DNA of 64,000 nt from NCBI GenBank assembly GCA_031763025.1, contig JASSKH010000025.1, forward strand, positions 2,108,001-2,172,000, in the 5' to 3' direction. Positions 59,184 through 64,000 of this stretch are shown piece after piece (the first letter of the stretch is position 1; each line of letters opens with the position of its first letter). The position numbers and the translations under genes are program-made. The notes under the pieces are model-generated. The model was given only the letters and a program-made list of their open reading frames with translations, was not told the origin of the DNA and ran no database searches. Source of the stretch: Macrocystis pyrifera. Lineage: Eukaryota; Sar; Phaeophyceae; Laminariales; Laminariaceae.

Positions 59184-59931
59184 TGTGATAGAGTACCTTG
59201 GTTGGTAGTCAATGGACCAACCATCAGTAGGGGCCGTTAAATATTATTGTTCCAGTCGGGTCGTACCCCGTTTACCATTTGATATCTGTAGATACGCAGG
59301 CTATTATTGTTCCAGTCGGGTCGTACCCTGTTTACCATTTGATATCTGTTGACACGCAGGTTAGTATATCTGTAGACACGCAGACTGGTATACCTGTAGA
59401 ATCTGATATGCAGGTTAGTAGGTTGTACTATTGAAGCTGAGAATAACACATGCACCCTTACGGGGTGTTGTACTATTGAAGTTTAGAGTATCGTATGCTC
59501 CCTTACGGGTTATTGTACTATTGAAGCTTAGAGTAACGCATGCACCCTTACGGGGTGTTGTACTATTGGAGTTGAGGGCAACGCATGCACCCTTACGGGG
59601 CGTTGTACTATTGAAGTTGAGGGCAACGCATGCACTTTTACGGGACGTTGCACTATTGAAGTGAGGGTGACGCATGCACCCTTGCCAGTAGAATATAGCC
59701 GGTTGAAGCCAGAGGATACTCCTGGCTTCAAAAAGCATGTGCTACCCCCCCCCCTCTCTCCTCACTCTTCCATCTTGCCCCTTTTGAGCAAGCCTTGCAC
59801 CAATAAAACAAGAGAACTCCAAAAAGAACTAGGTCTGAGTTTGACCAAGCACAGACACCTGTGTCACACTTCTTCTGTGGATCATCATCCCGTGGAACCC
59901 GTACTGCTCTCCCACTCACGTACCCATCACA
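59184..59931 (+). repeat. 5' LTR (748 bp)
   Basis: It begins TGTGATAGAG and ends CCATCACA, giving inverted TGTGAT/ATCACA ends. It contains two 63-bp units (TATTATTGTTCCAGTCGGGT) and about six 45-bp units (GCATGCACCCTTACGGGG). It is nearly identical to 62114-62862. The target copy CCTT lies just left (59180-59183). Confidence 0.93.
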
Positions 59932-59932
59932 C

Positions 59933-59950
59933 TTGGCGACGTCTTACAGA
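59933..59950 (+). other. Probable primer-binding site of the LTR retrotransposon
   Basis: TTGGCGACGTCTTACAG starts just after the 5' LTR end. TGG is the complement of the CCA tail of a tRNA. The parent tRNA is not identified. Confidence 0.55.
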
Positions 59951-60643
59951 CTACATCTCTGCTCGTGGCCACCGCTTCGACCTGTTCTTCGAGCCTTCTC
60001 CTCCCTTTAGGTGTGAGCCTTCCTCCTTTTTTTTGTTTTGGCAAGAGTCGAGTCACTGTATTTTAGGGTACTTTGTCTTTCTTCCTTTTTTTTTTTCCCT
60101 GTCTTTGTCTTTCTGTCTACCAGCGTTCGCGTTCTCCATTGAGTATCACTGCGACGTAACGCAACGCGCGCGCGTTGCGCCCGCTTGTAGAGACGACCGC
60201 CGTAGCGCGCGCGTCTGCGCCTGTTAAATAACTTCCGCCTTCTCGTCCGTGCGTTTCTAATGGTCGACCCGTCTGACTAGTTTTCCGTAGTGATCTCACC
60301 TCAGATCATCCTCTTTCATGAAGCTATTTATAGTTTGGATTTCGATGACAAACCAGAGGCCGCTGAACAGCACAACACCGGTGAAGCGGGGTGATCCATC
60401 CTCAATCCTGATGACCACCGCAGGGAGTCTAGATTACCGTTCGGGGAGTCGTCACAGCGTGAGAGAATGTCCGCTAAGACAAGTTTGGCGCTAGCTATGA
60501 GTTGTTGAACTCCTACACAGTCGCCGGCCCCCGCTTTGCTCAAGACACTGCCGCTGGATCGCCGGGGACGGCGTAGCCGAAAGGGAGATTGCGTGAGCGC
60601 CGGCGAACACGAGGTGTAGGGTGTCGGGAGAAGGTCGGTCGTC

Positions 60644-60930
60644 GTGGATGAAAGTGGAGAGACTATTCTTGTAGGAAGTGATAAGGGAAAGCTCGCAAAA
60701 TTTCGCGGTTCTGGTTGGTCCCCTTCGGTCATCACAGCTCTGGGGGACGTTCTTTGGGAGTTTCCCGACGTTTTCTCCACGTCTAAAACCGACTTCGGCT
60801 CGTGCTCCCTTATTCCGTTTAAGATTTCTATCCCCCCGGATAGCGCCCCCGTATTTTCCCGCCCTTACCGGATCAACGCTAGGACGCAATTCGCAACAGA
60901 AAGTGTTATTGTACCTCCAGAGTCTACCTT
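60644..60930 (+). pseudogene. Ty3/gypsy reverse transcriptase N-terminal fragment
   Basis: The plus-strand frame reads FPDVFSTSKTDFGSCSL and SIPPDSAPVFSRPYRIN, the conserved entry to the gypsy reverse transcriptase. The palm motifs (including YxDD) are absent and the sequence changes character by about 60930. The first 91 bases are duplicated at 61410-61500. Confidence 0.8.
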
Positions 60931-61759
60931 TCTGTTATACCTCCTTCTACTTTTGCATAGGGGCGGTTTTTACAAAACCGGGGTCAAAGCAGGAAACTTG
61001 TCGTCTATGTCGGGAGAAGTGATACTAATCGTCAAAGGTTCGGCTGAATTTATATTCGCAAAAGAATATCCATTAGTACTGCCCAAAATCCCAGTCACAC
61101 CGTCTAAAGTTCCGTCACATTTATGCAAGGCTGCGGAAACGTGTAAATCGAGGAGGAAAATGTTGCTAGGACGGCTCAACATTTCTCTCGCCATCGCCCA
61201 CCTTGGGCGACCGACCTCGTAAATGAGGCTAAGACGCCTCTGGTAGGAGCAGCAGTCGTGCTAGAGATGGAGAACGTCAAGGAAACGCAGTAGTGAAGGC
61301 ACAACGGGATGTTCGTCGTGGTACAATACGTAACTAGGAATACCAAGGGGGGGGGAGGCGGCAACTGAGGGCCCGATGCGACCCGTCGTGGCTACACGCG
61401 GTCGACCTCCGCGGTTCTGGTTGGTCCCCTTCGGTCATCACAGCTCTGGGGGACGTTCTTTGCGAGTTTCCCGACGTTTTCTCCACGTCTAAAACCGACT
61501 AGCTGGGAGGCGATTCGACGACCCGGGACCGATCAAGATCAGACTCCTTCCGCATAATTGTACTGGTATTCGCGTCGTCTATGTCGGGAGAAGTGATACT
61601 AATCGTCAAAGGTTCGGCTGAATTTTTATTCGCAAACGAATATCCATTAGTACTGCCCAAAATCCCAGCCACACCGTCTAAAGTTCCGTCACATTTATGC
61701 AAGGCTGCGGAAACGTGTAAATCGAGGAAGAAAATGTTGCTAGGACGGCTCAACATTTC
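60704..61759. repeat. Internal duplications of the LTR element
   Basis: Block A (60704-60794) recurs at 61410-61500, and block B (61001-61185) recurs at 61575-61759, each with few changes. The offsets differ (706 and 574 bases), so two pieces moved or a deletion followed. Block B is open on both strands in both copies. No protein family is recognised for either reading. A 16-bp sequence, CGTAAATGAGGCTAAG (about 61217), is inverted at about 61946. Confidence 0.85.
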
Positions 61760-62113
61760 GACTCCATCGCCGAATCGCTTCCCAGCTCCGAGAAAGGACA
61801 TTGCCGTCTTTCTTGGGAATGGCGAGGGAGTTATCCGGTGTCGGGAGTGTCGGAGCAGGGGGGGCTGTGGCGGTGGCTACCGGAGTGGGGGGCGAGTTGT
61901 CTATGTGGTTTGTGTGAATGCCGTCATCCTCATCAGGCCGGAGGACGCTTAGCCTCATTTACGAGGTGTGGGTTGGTCTATGATCTCGTTAGTCTGTCGT
62001 TTGTTTTGAATAGCAGTATCTTCGACCCCCCTCTTTCGATTTTTCTGATGTCTTAAATAGCCATCTCTATATCGTCGTGGGATCTGCATCTACGGCTGTT
62101 CAGGGTGGGCTAA

Positions 62114-62862
62114 TGTGATAGAGTACCTTGGTTGGTAGTCAATGGACCAACCATCAGTAGGGGCCGTTAAATATTATTGTTCCAGTCGGGTCGTACCCCG
62201 TTTACCATTTGATATCTGTAGATACGCAGGCTATTATTGTTCCAGTCGGGTCGTACCCTGTTTACCATTTGATATCTGTTGACACGCAGGTTAGTATATC
62301 TGTAGACACGCAGACTGGTATACCTGTAGAATCTGATATGCAGGTTAGTAGGTTGTACTATTGAAGCTGAGAATAACACATGCACCCTTACGGGGTGTTG
62401 TACTATTGAAGTTTAGAGTATCGTATGTTCCCTTACGGGTTATTGTGCTATTGAAGCTTAGAGTAACGCATGCACCCTTACGGGGTGTTGTACTATTGGA
62501 GTTGAGGGCAACGCATGCACCCTTACAAGGCGTTGTACTATTGAAGTTGAGGGCAACGCATGCACTTTTACGGGACGTTGCACTATTGAAGTGAGGGTGA
62601 CGCATGCACCCTTGCGAGTAGAATATAGCCGGTTGAAGCCAGAGGATACTCCTGGCTTCAAAAAGCATGTGCCCTCCCCCCCCCCTCTCTCCTCACTCTT
62701 CCATCTTGCCCCTTTTGAGCAAGCCTTGCACCAATAAAACAAGAGAACTCCAAAAAGAACTAGGTCTGAGTTTGACCAAGCACAGACACCTGTGTCACAC
62801 TTCTTCTGTGGATCATCATCCCGTGGAACCCTTACTGCTCTCCCACTCACGTACCCATCACA
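62114..62862 (+). repeat. 3' LTR (749 bp)
   Basis: Same structure and ends as the 5' LTR, with about eight differences including two adjacent changes in one 45-bp unit (CTTACAAGG for CTTACGGGG). The purine-rich CAGGGTGGGCTAA just upstream is a weak polypurine-tract candidate. CCTT follows at 62863-62866. Confidence 0.93.
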
Positions 62863-63044
62863 CCTTCCGTTGAATATGTGATCGTCCAGTAGTGTGTATT
62901 ACAATTTCTTGTTTCACAGGATTAAGACTTTCCTGTCTAGTTCCCTTCACTGGGATCACAATATTCGCATTGTTATCCTTCCCCCCATGTCTGACTTTGT
63001 TTTTAGATACTGCCCCAGCTACATTACCATCCGCCCTTCTACTC

Positions 63045-63998
63045 TTAAATAGTATGCAAAAGCTTCTTACTACTCTTGGTTGTAACATGCACATGCCAAC
63101 ACCAAGTTCCTGCTTTCTCGCTAATAGTCGTAAGCTTCTCCTCGGAAAGATGCACATTGCATCTCTTCCCGAGGTCCAGTAGCTTGATTGCATGCGGCAG
63201 TTCCTTGCTCTCCGCATCTTCGGCCACCATAACCACTCGGGCCAGTTGCCAACCTGCACGGGATGTTTTGAAATAGATGTACGATCTGATGATGTCACGC
63301 TCATATATTCCAGGCCTACCTCTGGTATCACAGCAGACCTTGCACCCTGTGGCAAGATATCTCTCACCGCTTGCGAGTGTACGTTTGGCTAGTTGCACCC
63401 TATATCTTTCGATATTTCGCATTTTCCCCTCCAACCTGTATGGGGTCTACTGCCCAATATCGTGATACCAGGTTTCCGTACTGCTCAAGATCCATCTCAT
63501 GTTCCCTTTACTTCATCCCTATTGCACAGCATTTTTACCTCCTAGGCCTCTAGAAATTCGATGTTTTGTTATAACAGTTGGCCTAATGCGATGCTGGTCA
63601 GGTCCCATATTTACGTCTTCAGCGGTTAAGTGAAATGGGGGTGAACGTTCAGAATATTTATTCAGGGCATAGCTGCTCATTGCCCATGGCAGAAATTTTT
63701 GCCCTTCCTCTCCTTCATGCGGATTGCAGCATTTCTTACACCTACACACAGATACTCTCGCATTAATCTCCCTACCGGGTTCATCCTTGCGAACTTCGAT
63801 CAACATCAAATTAGCTCCGACAAATTTCCCATCAGCTGTGGTTCCTGGTCCAACAAATAGTATTTGATATGGCCCGGTCCAACACTGAGCCAGTTTAGCA
63901 GTTAATGCGAACTTTTTACTACTTGAGACTACTTCTCTGGTTTTTAGCACATGCTGCCCTCCTCCAGTGATAGTGCTCTTGTCGCCATAAATCCACAC
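63045..63998 (-). pseudogene. Ty3/gypsy polyprotein C-terminus (integrase tail), 5' part off the window
   Basis: The minus-strand frame enters at the right edge. It reads LTAKLAQCWTGPYQILFVGP, the GPY/F-type integrase C-terminal module, then RVSVCRCKKCCNPH, KFLPWAMSSYALNKY and SPPFHLTAEDV. A stop follows RGLGGKNAVQ at 63519. The next conserved piece (MDLEQYGNLVSRYWAVDP) is in another frame. Then the original frame resumes with YFKTSRAGWQLARVV and PHAIKLLDLGKRCNV to the stop at 63045. The frame changes and a probable small deletion mark this copy as decayed. Its orientation is opposite to the young LTR element inserted downstream of it. Confidence 0.85.
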
Positions 63999-64000
63999 CC

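Larger units (their letters stand above)
59184..62862 (+). mobile_element. Young LTR retrotransposon, 3.7 kb, Ty3/gypsy-derived
   Basis: Two near-identical LTRs bound a 2.2-kb interior, and CCTT is duplicated on both sides (59180-59183 and 62863-62866). About eight differences separate the LTRs by eye, so insertion is recent. A TTGGCGACGTC site one base inside the 5' LTR fits a primer-binding site for a tRNA ending GTCGCCA. The interior is too short for a full gag-pol and carries only one recognisable reverse-transcriptase piece plus internal duplications. It therefore probably moves, or moved, using proteins of a larger relative. Confidence 0.9.
58986..63094 (-). pseudogene. Small ORF after gypsy pol, split by an LTR retrotransposon
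   Basis: A minus-strand frame with a possible start at 63094 overlaps the end of the gypsy pol frame by about 50 bases. It reads up to the right flank of the inserted LTR element, including EIVIHTTGRSHIQRK. After removing the insertion and one CCTT target copy, the frame resumes without a shift at 59179 (MVASKTDFNQYFTAV) and stops at 58986. It encodes about 140 residues with no recognised domain. The preserved frame shows it was still open when the insertion happened. Confidence 0.5.

Noticed and set aside
61001..61759. Block B of the LTR element as a protease or other known domain
   Set aside because: Neither strand shows a D-[ST]-G site or any other motif I recognise, although both copies are open.

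Overview
This window is eukaryotic, gene-poor and repeat-rich. The signs are spliceosomal GT-AG introns inside open frames, a tRNA-derived SINE family with A-tails, LTR retrotransposons, hAT-type and possible Mutator-type transposase genes, several MITE families, TTAGGG-type interstitial repeats, long (ATT)n, (GGA)n, (GT)n and CAG/CAA microsatellites, and no bacterial-style operons. The overall flavour (CAG-rich low complexity, long repeat-filled introns, Ty1/copia and Ty3/gypsy relatives) fits a brown alga or another large-genome stramenopile. That placement is an inference, because no rRNA, housekeeping or organelle gene is present to prove it.

Layout. 0-9 kb holds an unidentified two-exon coding fragment, arrays of a CTTCCATGGAAG-type minisatellite, two MITE families and a diverged dispersed repeat array that is interrupted by a 565-bp TIR element. 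9.6-18.4 kb (minus strand) is the best conventional gene: a hAT-type transposase in six exons whose phases all match and whose joined frame has no stop, but whose catalytic Glu position looks lost. 18.5-36.5 kb is mostly transposon debris: foldback repeats, MITEs, three SINE copies, GTCATGAAAG arrays, a large ATT microsatellite and a perfect 44-bp-arm hairpin. 36.6-37.6 kb (minus) encodes a low-complexity N-terminus plus a BED zinc finger whose donor phase fits the first hAT exon 18 kb downstream.

37.8-50.4 kb holds rearranged dispersed repeats, two telomere-like tracts, a CATGG palindromic minisatellite, a possible Mutator-like transposase remnant (44.6-46.6 kb, plus), a fourth SINE and more repeats. 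50.5-54.9 kb (minus) is the most unusual locus. A Ty1/copia-type gag-protease-integrase region with several frameshifts runs into an intact frame in which the expected reverse transcriptase is replaced by a ubiquitin-specific-protease-like domain. That domain has both Cys and His boxes and appears to contain a canonical intron.

55-64 kb holds a second copy of two dispersed repeats, a gag-like ORF with LARxLQxEE-type motifs, and the 3' part of an old minus-strand Ty3/gypsy element. A young 3.7-kb plus-strand LTR retrotransposon (59184-62862, nearly identical 748/749-bp LTRs, 4-bp target duplication) is inserted into the old one. Nearly all recognisable coding capacity here belongs to transposable elements or genes derived from them.
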